A stretch of DNA of 58,288 bases from a virus. The stretch spans positions 1-58,288 of IMG/VR virus record IMGVR_UViG_3300023174_000192; one strand, 5' to 3'. A model generated the notes under the pieces. The model did not search any database. It was not told the origin of the DNA and saw only the letters and a list, made by a program, of their open reading frames with translations. Made by a program: the position numbers and the translations under genes. This document shows, piece by piece, positions 14,807 to 22,619 of the stretch. Each line of letters opens with the position of its first letter. Position 1 is the stretch's first letter.

Positions 14807-15272
14807 GTTGTTTCTCCATAAACCACGGTACTTCACGTTTAGTCCACACAGCGATATCAGATTTTGCACCCCTGTAGTAATTGTGATATGCAAAAACTGT
14901 ATCACGATGTTTGTATTCGTCAGGCATTGCCTGCGCGAATTTAGTAAAACCCCTACTAGTAAGCCCTACGGGAGGGCACTTGACTAGCGTTAATACTTCA
15001 GCACACGCATGTATTTTTCTGTAACGATAAGTATACTCATCGCATAGAGCGCGACCTAAGTTCCAAAGCCATTTATAGTTCTCAATACTTTGTCCCGCCC
15101 ACACAGTACATGGATGGTTAGCATGAGTAGCTTTGTAAGGAGCTTCTTCGCCATAGCGATCGTACACAGCACAAAGCATCTGTGCTGTTTCCAGCGGCAT
15201 TTTAACGATGTGCTTATCGCAATGGAACTTGGCTGCTTCTACAGGTTGAGTGCTCAGAACAAATATATTCAT
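14793..15272 (-). CDS. Conserved phage protein, Pyr_excise-like by some annotations
   Basis: 159 residues. The N-terminal pattern MNIFVLSTQPVEAAKFHCDK, HIVKMPLETAQMLCAVYDRY, then NHPCTVWAGQSIENYKWLW and EYTYRYRKIH is highly characteristic of a widespread phage family. Members are sometimes named pyrimidine-dimer glycosylase-like, but evidence for repair activity is weak. Conserved His/Cys/Glu residues suggest a catalytic site. ATGA-coupled to the gene upstream. Confidence 0.75.
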   Translation of the reverse strand: MNIFVLSTQPVEAAKFHCDKHIVKMPLETAQMLCAVYDRYGEEAPYKATHANHPCTVWAGQSIENYKWLWNLGRALCDEYTYRYRKIHACAEVLTLVKCPPVGLTSRGFTKFAQAMPDEYKHRDTVFAYHNYYRGAKSDIAVWTKREVPWFMEKQHEIK

Positions 15273-15508
15273 GGCACTAACGTCTGGTGGGTTGGCCCTA
15301 GTGGACCAACAACAATAGCATAGATCAGAATACGAGCATGGGGGAAAGCAGCCCGTATTTCGTCACGTTCTTCGTGTGCTTCTTTCAGGGTAGGAAAATA
15401 GTTAGTCGTGTATTTTCCAGAACCATGATACCAGCAACAGGAGTAAGCGTTAGCTTCTGCCTGAACCTGCTGGTCGAAAGTTTCACGTGTGAGTTCTGCG
15501 TACTTCAT
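15269..15508 (-). CDS. Hypothetical protein, first gene after promoter P3
   Basis: 79 residues from the ATG at 15508 (AAAGGA upstream; a longer frame to 15529 lacks one). MKYAELTRETFDQQVQAEAN; ends in a hydrophobic stretch ILIYAIVVGPLGPTHQ. Unknown. Preceded by promoter P3 and ATGA-coupled downstream. Confidence 0.6.
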   Translation of the reverse strand: MKYAELTRETFDQQVQAEANAYSCCWYHGSGKYTTNYFPTLKEAHEERDEIRAAFPHARILIYAIVVGPLGPTHQTLVP

Positions 15509-15535
15509 AGGCGTTCCTTTCTTGAACACCTTACC

Positions 15536-15578
15536 AGTATATTACGTTACAATATCATTGCAAGCATCATTTTGTCAA
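15536..15578 (-). promoter_or_regulatory. Promoter P3 of the shared early-promoter family
   Basis: Minus strand: box TTGACAAAATGAT (15578-15566), -35 TTGCAA (15563-15558), 16-bp spacer, -10 TATACT (15541-15536), then GGTA. Same spacing as P1 and P2. It overlaps the final bases of the 15575-16120 gene. Confidence 0.75.
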
Positions 15579-16120
15579 ACACCCTTTAATTTTTGTCTGG
15601 TGCTTTCGATCCACTGGATCACGGGTTTTACCCTGTCAAATTCCAGTGTGCCGAGGAATTTGACATGCAGGTACTTATACGCATTGATGTATACGGGGTC
15701 AAAATAGTGGTTACCGAGTTTAATCTGCTCGGCACTGAACATAAGTAGTTCCAGCATATCGCAAATTTTTAGCTGCCGTTCTTCAATTTCGCTCAAAGCG
15801 AATTGCAGCCCCAACATTTGCTCGGCTTTCTTTTCGGCTTTTTGCAAGGCTTCTGCAAACTCAGGAAAATTCCATTTACTTGTAGAAGGGATATCTCCAA
15901 TGAGAATTTCTGCTACATCATGGTAAAGGGTTGCTAGAATAAGCTGCTTACTCGCATCCGGCCATACTTCGTTCAGCAGGGTAGCAACACCCCAAGAATG
16001 TGCGCTCACTGTTTGGCTGTCTCCCACAGTAGGTACGGTATGAAATCTTTTGATATACGCCGCCGAACGCACTGTCTGCATACGTTCAATGAGCGGCGGC
16101 TTATCCGTCGTGCTTATCAT
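15575..16120 (-). CDS. HD-domain 5'-deoxynucleotidase (YfbR-like)
   Basis: 181 residues. The HD-superfamily metal ligands are visible: RFHT (residues ~25-28), VSAHSWGVA, LYHDVAEILIGDIPS with the HD pair, and a later DMLELL aspartate. The combination HD-x-x-E-x-x-x-GD-x-P matches YfbR-type enzymes, which remove phosphate from dNMPs. In this phage it could trim dNMP pools, for instance discarding unmodified dTMP or salvaging host nucleotides. ATGA-coupled to polA. Confidence 0.85.
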   Translation of the reverse strand: MISTTDKPPLIERMQTVRSAAYIKRFHTVPTVGDSQTVSAHSWGVATLLNEVWPDASKQLILATLYHDVAEILIGDIPSTSKWNFPEFAEALQKAEKKAEQMLGLQFALSEIEERQLKICDMLELLMFSAEQIKLGNHYFDPVYINAYKYLHVKFLGTLEFDRVKPVIQWIESTRQKLKGV

Positions 16121-17997
16121 TTCTTTGCCTTTTCAAAACTTAGTTTCGCTTCCCCCCAATTAGGGCCGAATTCTGCGTCCACCACACTTGGTACTGCGAG
16201 TTCCACGCAGTTTTCCATAATCTCTGCTATTTTCTTAGCTACAGCGGGATCACCCACACTAATATCCAGCTCGTCATGAACTTGGATCATGGGCATAATG
16301 CCTTGTTCATACAGCAGCACCATTGCCTGCTTTGTTTGATCGGCAGCAGACCCCTGTATGAGCCTGTTCAGAGCCTTGTAGGTAAAAGCCCTACGTATAC
16401 TAGCCCCGTGCTCTGCATGGGCGTCCTTGTAGCTTTGTGGCTTATGTATGCCATACTTCATAGGTTCCCAAAGGTCAAAGCGGCATCGCCTGCCTAGCAG
16501 TGTCCGTATAACCCCTTTAGTAGAAGCCCTGTTAGAAGTGTAGTCACTTAACTGCCGCACGAAGGGGACGCGCTCATGGTAAATTTTAAACAGTTCTTCA
16601 GCTTCCGGCAGGTCTAGCCCAAGCTGGTCCGCCAATTTATTTTTGCCCATCCCATAGAAAAGCCCTAAATTGATATCCTTAGCCTTTTTGCGTGGGACAC
16701 CCACAATATCGGCAGCAATCTGGTGGAAGTCTGAATACTTATCTTTTTGGTACTCCTCTACAAAATCGGCAGCACCCGTAAGATCTAGCAAACTCGCATA
16801 ATGAGCCACTAACCGAGGTTCTTGGCTGCTATAGTCAAAAGCCCCCCACAACTGCCCTTCTTCTGGCAGAAACAAGCTACGGATCATAGGGCCAATTTCT
16901 TGGTCACGGGCAGGCAACTGCTGTAGATTAGGGTCGCTATAGCTAAAGCGTCCTGTTACCGTGCCGCCTTCGTCGCTACGCAATGGGTGTATTTCAGCAT
17001 GGATACGGCCCTTGTGCTGATGTTTAAGGATTGCGTCGATAAAGGTAGTGTACGCCTTATTCAATTCGCGAGCCTGAACAATCATCCTAGGAAGCGGATG
17101 TTTATGGGTTTTTAAAAAGCTCTTACCAAAACTAGGTGCGTCGGTCTTAGCTGTCCTGCCGTATTCTAATTTAGCAGCATCAAAAGCGCGAGCAACACTA
17201 GCAGCAGCCCATATATCAACAGGGACACCATACTCTCGTAAAATATGACTGAGAATATCTCGCTCTTTATTCTGTAGCTCGATTTTAATTTTCTCAGCCT
17301 TTTCCAAATCAACTCGTACACCTTTTTCCCTCATCTTTATCGTGACACGTTGAACTTTGAGCTCTAACTCAACAATGCTACTGATTTCTTCCTTTATAAT
17401 CAGCCCTTTAAAATGCTGATACAACCGTAAAGTCATTGCAGCATCTTGCTCTGCGTAGGCTCCTACAAAAACGGCAGGAAGTCGGTACATCTCACTTTTA
17501 GCGTTAACCCCGAAGTCTTTAGCTGACTCGTTTAGCAAGCGTTCATCTTTACGCTCGTTTAGGTAATCCCTGCCCAGATTGTTCAAGCTGTAGCTAAAGC
17601 GGTTCTCATCTAACAAAGGTGCAATAACCATCGTATCTGCAATAAAGCCTAGGACTTCTATCCCCTCAGCTTTAAGCCAACCGACATCATATGGCGCGTT
17701 ATGGAAAACATAGGTTTTTGTAGCATCACTGCAAAGGTCTTTAACCCATGCAAGGGTGCGACGAGGATCCAGATTACCACCATTAAGATGACGGATAGGG
17801 AAGTACCAAGCATCACCGTCAACAGCAACAGCCACTCCAATAACGTGACCATCGCCGCGAGGCCAACCACTTCCACGAACAGTAAGGTGCGGATCATACG
17901 TTTCAAGGTCAATCGCCACTTCTTTTGCGTGTGATAAATTGGGGAAGCTGTCCGGCATCACCCATTCGGTCGGCTGTGTGAACAAAGGTATTTGCAT
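16117..17997 (-). CDS. polA: DNA polymerase I family A (3'-5' exonuclease + polymerase)
   Basis: 626 residues, the replicative polymerase. The exonuclease has VAIDLETYDP (Asp30, Glu32), a middle DTMVIAPLLDENRFSYSL and EQDAAMTLRLY. The polymerase has GRFSYSDPNLQQLPARD, motif A GAFDYSSQEPRL, the O-helix RKKAKDINLGLFYGMG (fingers) and motif C VHDELD (His574-Glu576). No 5'-3' exonuclease domain. The residue equivalent to E. coli Phe762 is Leu (Leu444). It overlaps the Zn-ribbon gene upstream by 89 nt and the nucleotidase downstream by ATGA. Confidence 0.96.
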   Translation of the reverse strand: MQIPLFTQPTEWVMPDSFPNLSHAKEVAIDLETYDPHLTVRGSGWPRGDGHVIGVAVAVDGDAWYFPIRHLNGGNLDPRRTLAWVKDLCSDATKTYVFHNAPYDVGWLKAEGIEVLGFIADTMVIAPLLDENRFSYSLNNLGRDYLNERKDERLLNESAKDFGVNAKSEMYRLPAVFVGAYAEQDAAMTLRLYQHFKGLIIKEEISSIVELELKVQRVTIKMREKGVRVDLEKAEKIKIELQNKERDILSHILREYGVPVDIWAAASVARAFDAAKLEYGRTAKTDAPSFGKSFLKTHKHPLPRMIVQARELNKAYTTFIDAILKHQHKGRIHAEIHPLRSDEGGTVTGRFSYSDPNLQQLPARDQEIGPMIRSLFLPEEGQLWGAFDYSSQEPRLVAHYASLLDLTGAADFVEEYQKDKYSDFHQIAADIVGVPRKKAKDINLGLFYGMGKNKLADQLGLDLPEAEELFKIYHERVPFVRQLSDYTSNRASTKGVIRTLLGRRCRFDLWEPMKYGIHKPQSYKDAHAEHGASIRRAFTYKALNRLIQGSAADQTKQAMVLLYEQGIMPMIQVHDELDISVGDPAVAKKIAEIMENCVELAVPSVVDAEFGPNWGEAKLSFEKAKK

Positions 17998-18127
17998 TTG
18001 ACTTCACTTTCATGGCGTGACCACACGGGCAGCGGGGCCATCTATTCTTTAGGTTTCGGAAGGTCACTGTGCGACTTTCCTTGCCACACTCACAAACCGC
18101 TTGCATTGTCTTGTTCAACAATTCCAT
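17909..18127 (-). CDS. Small Zn-ribbon protein
   Basis: 72 residues. VCECGKESRTVTFRNLKNRW then CPCGHAMKVK gives two CxC-type pairs of a zinc ribbon. The ATG at 18127 has GGAGATG upstream; an ATG at 18106 is the alternative. The C-terminal 30 residues overlap the polA start in another frame, which is unusually long but the ribbon itself is upstream of the overlap. May bind nucleic acid. Function unknown. Confidence 0.6.
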   Translation of the reverse strand: MELLNKTMQAVCECGKESRTVTFRNLKNRWPRCPCGHAMKVKSNANTFVHTADRMGDAGQLPQFITRKRSGD

Positions 18128-18416
18128 TACCGATCATCTCCGCTTCTACAAGTAGCAGATATCTACGTAGATCGCGTATATCATCAATGATGCCTGTGCT
18201 GCTAGGGTCGTCAGCAATAGTTGCAAAAACATCGTATTTCATTTTCCCAACCTGATTTTCTATGCGGTCCCATTTACGGGCAAGCATCATAAAAGCCCCT
18301 ACTCCGCCGCGACGTTTCCAGCTATTGCCATAGCTTTCTTGTGCGTGGCAGAGCTTAACGAAGTCTTCATTGGCTAAGTTCTGCACAATATTCAAATTAT
18401 GTGTAGGTTCTGTCAT
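18090..18416 (-). CDS. DUF1599-like (nucleotide-modification-associated) small protein
   Basis: 108 residues; the ATG at 18416 overlaps the ThyA-family stop (ATGA). The pattern QESYGNSWKRRGGVGAFMML then ARKWDRIEN and IIDDIRDLRRYLLLVEAEM resembles DUF1599/Nmad1-type helical proteins that accompany nucleotide-modification genes. The family's biochemical role is not established; a nucleotide pyrophosphohydrolase-like fold has been suggested for similar helical families. Position directly after the thymidylate-synthase homologue fits. Confidence 0.6.
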   Translation of the reverse strand: MTEPTHNLNIVQNLANEDFVKLCHAQESYGNSWKRRGGVGAFMMLARKWDRIENQVGKMKYDVFATIADDPSSTGIIDDIRDLRRYLLLVEAEMIGNGIVEQDNASGL

Positions 18417-19387
18417 TTTAGCCTCCGCTGCATCCATTCTACACATGCCTTACGCCAATCGAGAGATGTGATTGTTTCAGCTATGCGAATACCGTCTAGC
18501 TTGTCTCCGTTTTTCCAAACCCTGTATGCTCTACGCATGGGTCCGGCCACGCCATTGAAAAATGAATTGGAGTACAGTTCATCTTCAAAGTCTAAGAAAA
18601 AACAGCTAAGGTCAAACATAAACATTTGGGGGTCCGTAACCAGTGGTTCAGGCTTGTAGTGCCCCCCATTTTCGCCGAGATGTAGGTATGGGTCGTAATC
18701 TGGCGAGATGTTTTCTACCTTCTTAAGCGTTTCCACATAAGCATGGAAACTGTCGCTCATCTGATGGTAGTAACCGACACTAACTCCGATCATAGCTGCA
18801 ATGTATTCTTGCAGCATAGACATGTGCACAGCATTGGCTCCGTATGCCCCCCACACCATATCATTGCTGCGACAGCACACTGTCATATCCAACCTGCCTT
18901 CCCGCACTTTAAAGTAGATATGGGTATTGCACGGGATATCTTTGTAGTCGTTATCTGACCGCAGATCATGGACAGGATCCCACATAGCAAGGACCGTTCG
19001 CCTGTCATTGGGGTAGTTTTTCAACCTGTAGATAACATTAACAAGCTGGTCTTTATCAAACCAGTTACGCCATCTTGCGCCATAAGCACCGTGGAAGCTG
19101 TGCCCATTAGTAGAATATTCTTTCATACGCTTATTGTAGTAGCTAATCCACTCTACATCGTCACGACCAGCCAACATCCAAAGCCCTTCTAGGCAATGGA
19201 AAAACGGGTTAGCATCGCGTTCAGGGTAAAACAAAACGCGCTCACACGGATTTGTGTAAGTAGTGATAACAGGGCCAATCATTTCATGAACTGCCCCTGC
19301 ACGGCTTTCAGCCAAAGGAGCAGTTTTTATCATTTGTACGCCTAAGTAGAGTGCCTCAGAGACGTTTCTAGCCTGTATTGTAAACAT
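18413..19387 (-). CDS. Thymidylate synthase-family enzyme, candidate dUMP hydroxymethylase
   Basis: 324 residues. ThyA landmarks: HGAYGARWRNW, the catalytic-cysteine segment KDIPCNTHIYFKV, and RSNDMVWGAYGANAVHMSM equivalent to the QRS-D-LG-PFN segment. The Asn (GAN) favours a uracil rather than cytosine substrate. The C-terminus (WRKACVEWMQRRLK) differs from ThyA, whose terminal residues close over folate. Both methylating (dTMP) and hydroxymethylating (5-hmdUMP) members exist in this superfamily. The neighbouring 5-hmdU-kinase-like, glycosyltransferase and methyltransferase genes make the hydroxymethylase role the more interesting reading, unproven. Confidence 0.82.
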   Translation of the reverse strand: MFTIQARNVSEALYLGVQMIKTAPLAESRAGAVHEMIGPVITTYTNPCERVLFYPERDANPFFHCLEGLWMLAGRDDVEWISYYNKRMKEYSTNGHSFHGAYGARWRNWFDKDQLVNVIYRLKNYPNDRRTVLAMWDPVHDLRSDNDYKDIPCNTHIYFKVREGRLDMTVCCRSNDMVWGAYGANAVHMSMLQEYIAAMIGVSVGYYHQMSDSFHAYVETLKKVENISPDYDPYLHLGENGGHYKPEPLVTDPQMFMFDLSCFFLDFEDELYSNSFFNGVAGPMRRAYRVWKNGDKLDGIRIAETITSLDWRKACVEWMQRRLK

Positions 19388-19394
19388 AACCCAC

Positions 19395-20363
19395 CTATAT
19401 GCTTTTAAAGAACTCGCGGTATTGCTCGCCTATTACAACGTAGTTGTGCAGATTAACTAGGGAAGTAAGCCCGTTAGCACGTATGTCGCGCAAGCCTTCT
19501 TCGCTAGGGATACTGTTAAGGATGTCGGCTAGTTCCTCAGCATTTTCTACTGCCAAGCAATTTACAAACGGGACCATATCGTCGTTGGGCCGTATCCAGC
19601 TTTTATGAATAATGTTCACACATTCAGCATCAAATGCCTCAAGGAAAGTGTACTGACTACCCCCGCCATCACCCTTAATTTGGCTCATATCTACATTGTA
19701 GTGAGACTGAAACAGTAATTCAAGGGCCGCTGTTTTTGTGCGGGGATACGCAGCTTTTGATTGAACCCATTCTGGATAATTGGGAATAATCTTAAACCGA
19801 GTATAGATACGGTTTTCAAAACCACGGATCTGTATTTTAAAGTCGTCTGGCAACAGCCTGTTTGCATCCAACAGGATATCGGTGTGCTTATCAAAATCAA
19901 TACGGCTGACGCTTATTGCATGGGTGCGTTTATCGTTAATTTCGTACACACCCCTCATCATATAGGGGTGACGGATAAAGGTAGCTTGTGGGATTGTTTC
20001 AAGCCCCACCTTACGAATAACAATGACCCGACCATCCAAAGCAGGAAGATTCTTGAGTTCCGTAGGATCATGAACAACTAATCCAGCCCCACCTTCTTTA
20101 TATAGGGTTGAACTTTCTTCTTGGAAGGTTTTTGCCGCCGCTACAATCAGTTTCTTATTAGTGCGGGATAAGGCTTCAGCCATACTAATATTACGATAAC
20201 GCTTACCGTAACCGAAATCACGGGTAGTTTTTTCAGAACGCGAACGAATTTTAAATAATTCGACTTCAACTTCTGATTCTTGCAGAACATCAATAAGATG
20301 TGATGTGTAGGTGACCCAACCCCCATAAGGATTAGGGCTAAGATAAAATAGGTCAACTTTCAT
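19395..20363 (-). CDS. GT-B type glycosyltransferase
   Basis: 322 residues. The N-terminus MKVDLFYLSPNPYGGWVTYT has the Gly-rich loop of GT4-like GT-B enzymes; the C-terminal domain starts near HAISVSRIDFDKHTDILLDA and has FLEAFDAECVNII in the position of the sugar-nucleotide-binding E-x7-E motif. It should move a sugar from an activated donor. Embedded between the ThyA-family gene and the 5-hmdU-kinase-like gene, DNA base glycosylation is the leading hypothesis; surface-glycan modification is the alternative. Confidence 0.8.
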   Translation of the reverse strand: MKVDLFYLSPNPYGGWVTYTSHLIDVLQESEVEVELFKIRSRSEKTTRDFGYGKRYRNISMAEALSRTNKKLIVAAAKTFQEESSTLYKEGGAGLVVHDPTELKNLPALDGRVIVIRKVGLETIPQATFIRHPYMMRGVYEINDKRTHAISVSRIDFDKHTDILLDANRLLPDDFKIQIRGFENRIYTRFKIIPNYPEWVQSKAAYPRTKTAALELLFQSHYNVDMSQIKGDGGGSQYTFLEAFDAECVNIIHKSWIRPNDDMVPFVNCLAVENAEELADILNSIPSEEGLRDIRANGLTSLVNLHNYVVIGEQYREFFKSI

Positions 20364-20376
20364 AGCATACCCTTTC

Positions 20377-21240
20377 TTAGGCTGATGCTTTGTATAAACT
20401 ACGGGGAGTTCCTTGGCCTAGCTTAACACGCATATATTTATCCCACTCGCACAAGCTGTGTTCAATCGTACGCATATCAACTTCATTCATCGGGACATGT
20501 GGCTCTAGGTATTCACTGCTGCATTGCAACAATTCATACATTTCTGTATTCCAGTCGCGCTTGCTAGGGGTATCTGTTAGCATACGACCATGAATACGAT
20601 TCAGCCCACGCTTTGCTCCGGGACCAGCATTAGCCCATGTCATCCTATCGTGTGCCAATGGCATGATCGTGTGGTTTAGATCTGTAACCACTTCATAAGC
20701 CATAAAGCCTCCGCCACCCCAGCCTACAAACAGACCGAGATGGTTGTGTATTTGCTGGAGGGAGTTGCTGCCCAACCCTGTTTCAGTGATTTGTTTACGA
20801 TCATTCCAAACAGGAGTGAGAAAGTAGTCTACAACCACCTGCTCTTTAGGCAAACTAAGCCCCTGATTAGTGATTATGTAGGCTCCTGTAAACACTTTTT
20901 GCTTTTTATCTAGCATAGACCTAGCAAGCTGCTTAGTGCTTTCAGGATCCCACTCTGTTACCCAGTCATGGGCCGCTGCAAATTCCATCGTACCGAACAT
21001 GCGGAAAAAGCAGCAGTTGAAAAATATTTCTTCAGGAGGCCTGTTGTGATGCGGACCCGTAAACTTCTTACGCATCCACACCGTTGTTTTATCTAACTCA
21101 CGGAAAGCATTCGTAAACTTATACGTTTGCAAGATAGTATCCGTGGTCCAAGGCTGCGGTTCCCCCGCAGCCTTTTTGAGGTAGATACGATGCCGCTCAT
21201 TGATCCAATAGAAAAACAATTCTACGTTTTCTTTGATCAT
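20377..21240 (-). CDS. 5-hmdU DNA kinase / aGPT-pyrophosphorylase-like base hypermodification protein
   Basis: 287 residues. Family landmarks in order: WINERHRIYLKKAAGEPQPW (residues ~12-31), TDTILQTYKFTNAFRELDKT, KVFTGAYII (middle), and GPGAKRGLNR near residues 216-225. These are the signature segments of the helical (HhH-related) domain shared by phage 5-hydroxymethyl-deoxyuridine DNA kinases and alpha-glutamyl/putrescinyl-thymine pyrophosphorylases. I see no separate P-loop kinase domain, so it looks like the helical domain alone. Predicted to activate or modify 5-hmdU in phage DNA. It lies 4 nt from its upstream neighbour. Confidence 0.78.
   Translation of the reverse strand: MIKENVELFFYWINERHRIYLKKAAGEPQPWTTDTILQTYKFTNAFRELDKTTVWMRKKFTGPHHNRPPEEIFFNCCFFRMFGTMEFAAAHDWVTEWDPESTKQLARSMLDKKQKVFTGAYIITNQGLSLPKEQVVVDYFLTPVWNDRKQITETGLGSNSLQQIHNHLGLFVGWGGGGFMAYEVVTDLNHTIMPLAHDRMTWANAGPGAKRGLNRIHGRMLTDTPSKRDWNTEMYELLQCSSEYLEPHVPMNEVDMRTIEHSLCEWDKYMRVKLGQGTPRSLYKASA
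21151..21177 (+). terminator. Terminator-like hairpin on the antisense strand, inside a gene
   Basis: Plus strand: AGGCTGCGG, loop TTCCC, CCGCAGCCT, then TTTT. A 9-10 bp perfect stem with U tract, but it lies inside the coding region of the 20377-21240 gene, on the opposite strand. It would stop antisense transcription only. Confidence 0.5.
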
Positions 21241-21244
21241 AGCA

Positions 21245-21829
21245 TTAATTACCGAGTGCGATCATTTTCTGGTTAACCGCCCAACGGATAAACGTAATCG
21301 CTGTTTTACGATCACTACCGCTTTCAATGTAAGCATCTACTGCTTCACCTACAGTTTTGCTCGCATAGATCATTTCAAGGTTTTTCTTGCGGACGCTGTT
21401 GTCGCGACCGGAGATCTTTTCTACCAAGATTGTAATGGTATCTTTATCATTAGACTTAGGAGCAGGGGCCGCTTTAGGGGCTTTTTCAACTTTCGGGGTA
21501 TTTTCAACGGCGACAGCTTCGTTCATAACAGTTTCCCTTTTCTGGTGGGTGATAGCTTCTTTCCGCACATAGTCGTGCAGTTTAGAAGCGGATACTTTCT
21601 TGTTTGGAAACCCTCTTTTAAAAGACCAAAGGGGGTCACTAACAGAAAGATTCATGCTACGCCAGATGGCGTCAAGTTCTTCTTTAGAATAGTTTTCTTC
21701 TAACTGCCCTAACTCTTTGTAAACAATGCTTGAATCGTTCACGATTTTAGCTTCATGGGCCTGTTTTAAGGAAGAAAACTGATAAAACTCGTAAGGAGCT
21801 TTATCACCTTCGCAGATTATAAAGTACAT
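21245..21829 (-). CDS. Unknown protein in the modification block
   Basis: 194 residues from the ATG at 21829, preceded by AAAGGAG. Three parts: an N-terminal domain (MYFIICEGDKAPYEFYQFSS), a Lys/Ala/Pro linker (VEKAPKAAPAPKSNDKD), and a C-terminal helical domain (TILVEKISGRDNSVRKKNLE, then TAITFIRWAVNQKMIAL). The last domain looks like a small winged-helix or DNA-binding fold, but no family is recognised. Its place between the methyltransferase and the 5-hmdU-kinase-like gene suggests a part in DNA modification. Confidence 0.65.
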   Translation of the reverse strand: MYFIICEGDKAPYEFYQFSSLKQAHEAKIVNDSSIVYKELGQLEENYSKEELDAIWRSMNLSVSDPLWSFKRGFPNKKVSASKLHDYVRKEAITHQKRETVMNEAVAVENTPKVEKAPKAAPAPKSNDKDTITILVEKISGRDNSVRKKNLEMIYASKTVGEAVDAYIESGSDRKTAITFIRWAVNQKMIALGN

Positions 21830-21863
21830 ATTCTGTCTCCTTTCTACGACAGTTACCATACCA

Positions 21864-21906
21864 AGGTAAGGGGTGATTATTGCACTGACAACTGCTTTTT
21901 TCTCCA
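21864..21906 (-). promoter_or_regulatory. Weak candidate member of the early-promoter family (P6)
   Basis: Minus strand: box TGGAGAAAAAAGC (21906-21894) and -35 TTGTCA (21891-21886) at the usual 15-nt offset, and GTGCAATAATC resembles the P1 spacer. The -10 is poor (TTACCT/TACCTT). It would serve the 21245-21829 gene and those below. Confidence 0.35.
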
Positions 21907-22551
21907 CCCGCCGATTGTATGCCACAATTTTTCGTTGCGCTTTGGTTCCTTCACAGTTTCCCAATTCGCGAACATTGCAGTGATCTTTAATGCTTGGTGA
22001 TACCACTTAGGGCTGGTCCCCGCAGGACAGTTGTAGTGCAGTTCCATGACGACTTGCTCGACACTTTCTGGCATACGGGTTACAAAAAAGTCGTATTCTG
22101 CACCTTCGCAATCACACTTAATGCACTGCGGTTTGACTTTATCGAGAACCTTGGAATACTGATGGGCTTTTACAGTGATTTTTTCACGACCACGGTAAGA
22201 AAACATAGAGTAGCTCCCGTGATTCGTACCCGTAGTGAGGTAAAAGTCAATGGTTGTATTTTCACCACGGATAATTGCCCCATTGAAGATCTTAGCCCGT
22301 GGGTCATCGCCCACATTCTTTTGCAGAAGGGCGAAGTTTTCTGGTTCAGGCTCAAAGGCCCAAACTTCTTTCGCGCCATTTTTCAAAGCATAAGAGGTAT
22401 ATGCTCCAAAGTTAGCACCGATATCCAGTACCACTTTGTCTTTAACATCCATCCAGCCGTAGCTACGGGCTACTTCTTTGATGATTTCAGTATCGAACGA
22501 GTTTTTCCTAATGGTCAAGCCACTAGGATGAACAACGAGTTCTTTTTCCAC
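21877..22551 (-). CDS. FkbM-family SAM-dependent methyltransferase
   Basis: 224 residues from the GTG at 22551 (GAGGG upstream); a TTG at 22554 is the alternative. SAM-binding motif I is KVVLDIGANFGAYTSYAL (residues ~36-53), acidic strand WAFEPEPENFALL, and IKCDCEGAEYDFF is the FkbM signature. Family members O-methylate sugars and other small groups. Beside a glycosyltransferase and base-modification genes, methylation of a base-attached sugar or side chain is plausible. Confidence 0.85.
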   Translation of the reverse strand: MEKELVVHPSGLTIRKNSFDTEIIKEVARSYGWMDVKDKVVLDIGANFGAYTSYALKNGAKEVWAFEPEPENFALLQKNVGDDPRAKIFNGAIIRGENTTIDFYLTTGTNHGSYSMFSYRGREKITVKAHQYSKVLDKVKPQCIKCDCEGAEYDFFVTRMPESVEQVVMELHYNCPAGTSPKWYHQALKITAMFANWETVKEPKRNEKLWHTIGGWRKKQLSVQ

Positions 22552-22575
22552 CAAGCACCCTCTTTCTTAAAGTGT

Positions 22576-22604
22576 ACGGGGACCATTTTGCACATGATCC
22601 CCGT
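22576..22604 (-). promoter_or_regulatory. Intergenic 11-bp hairpin
   Basis: Minus strand ACGGGGATCAT, loop GTGCAAA, ATGGTCCCCGT with one G-U pair, between DUF932 and the methyltransferase. No U tract follows, so it is more likely an mRNA processing/stability element or a leaky terminator. Confidence 0.5.
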
Positions 22605-22619
22605 TAAGACAAGCCCTAG

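Noticed and set aside
21245-22006. Longer start (22006) of the unknown modification-block gene
   Set aside because: The extension overlaps the methyltransferase gene; the ATG at 21829 has a strong AAAGGAG site.
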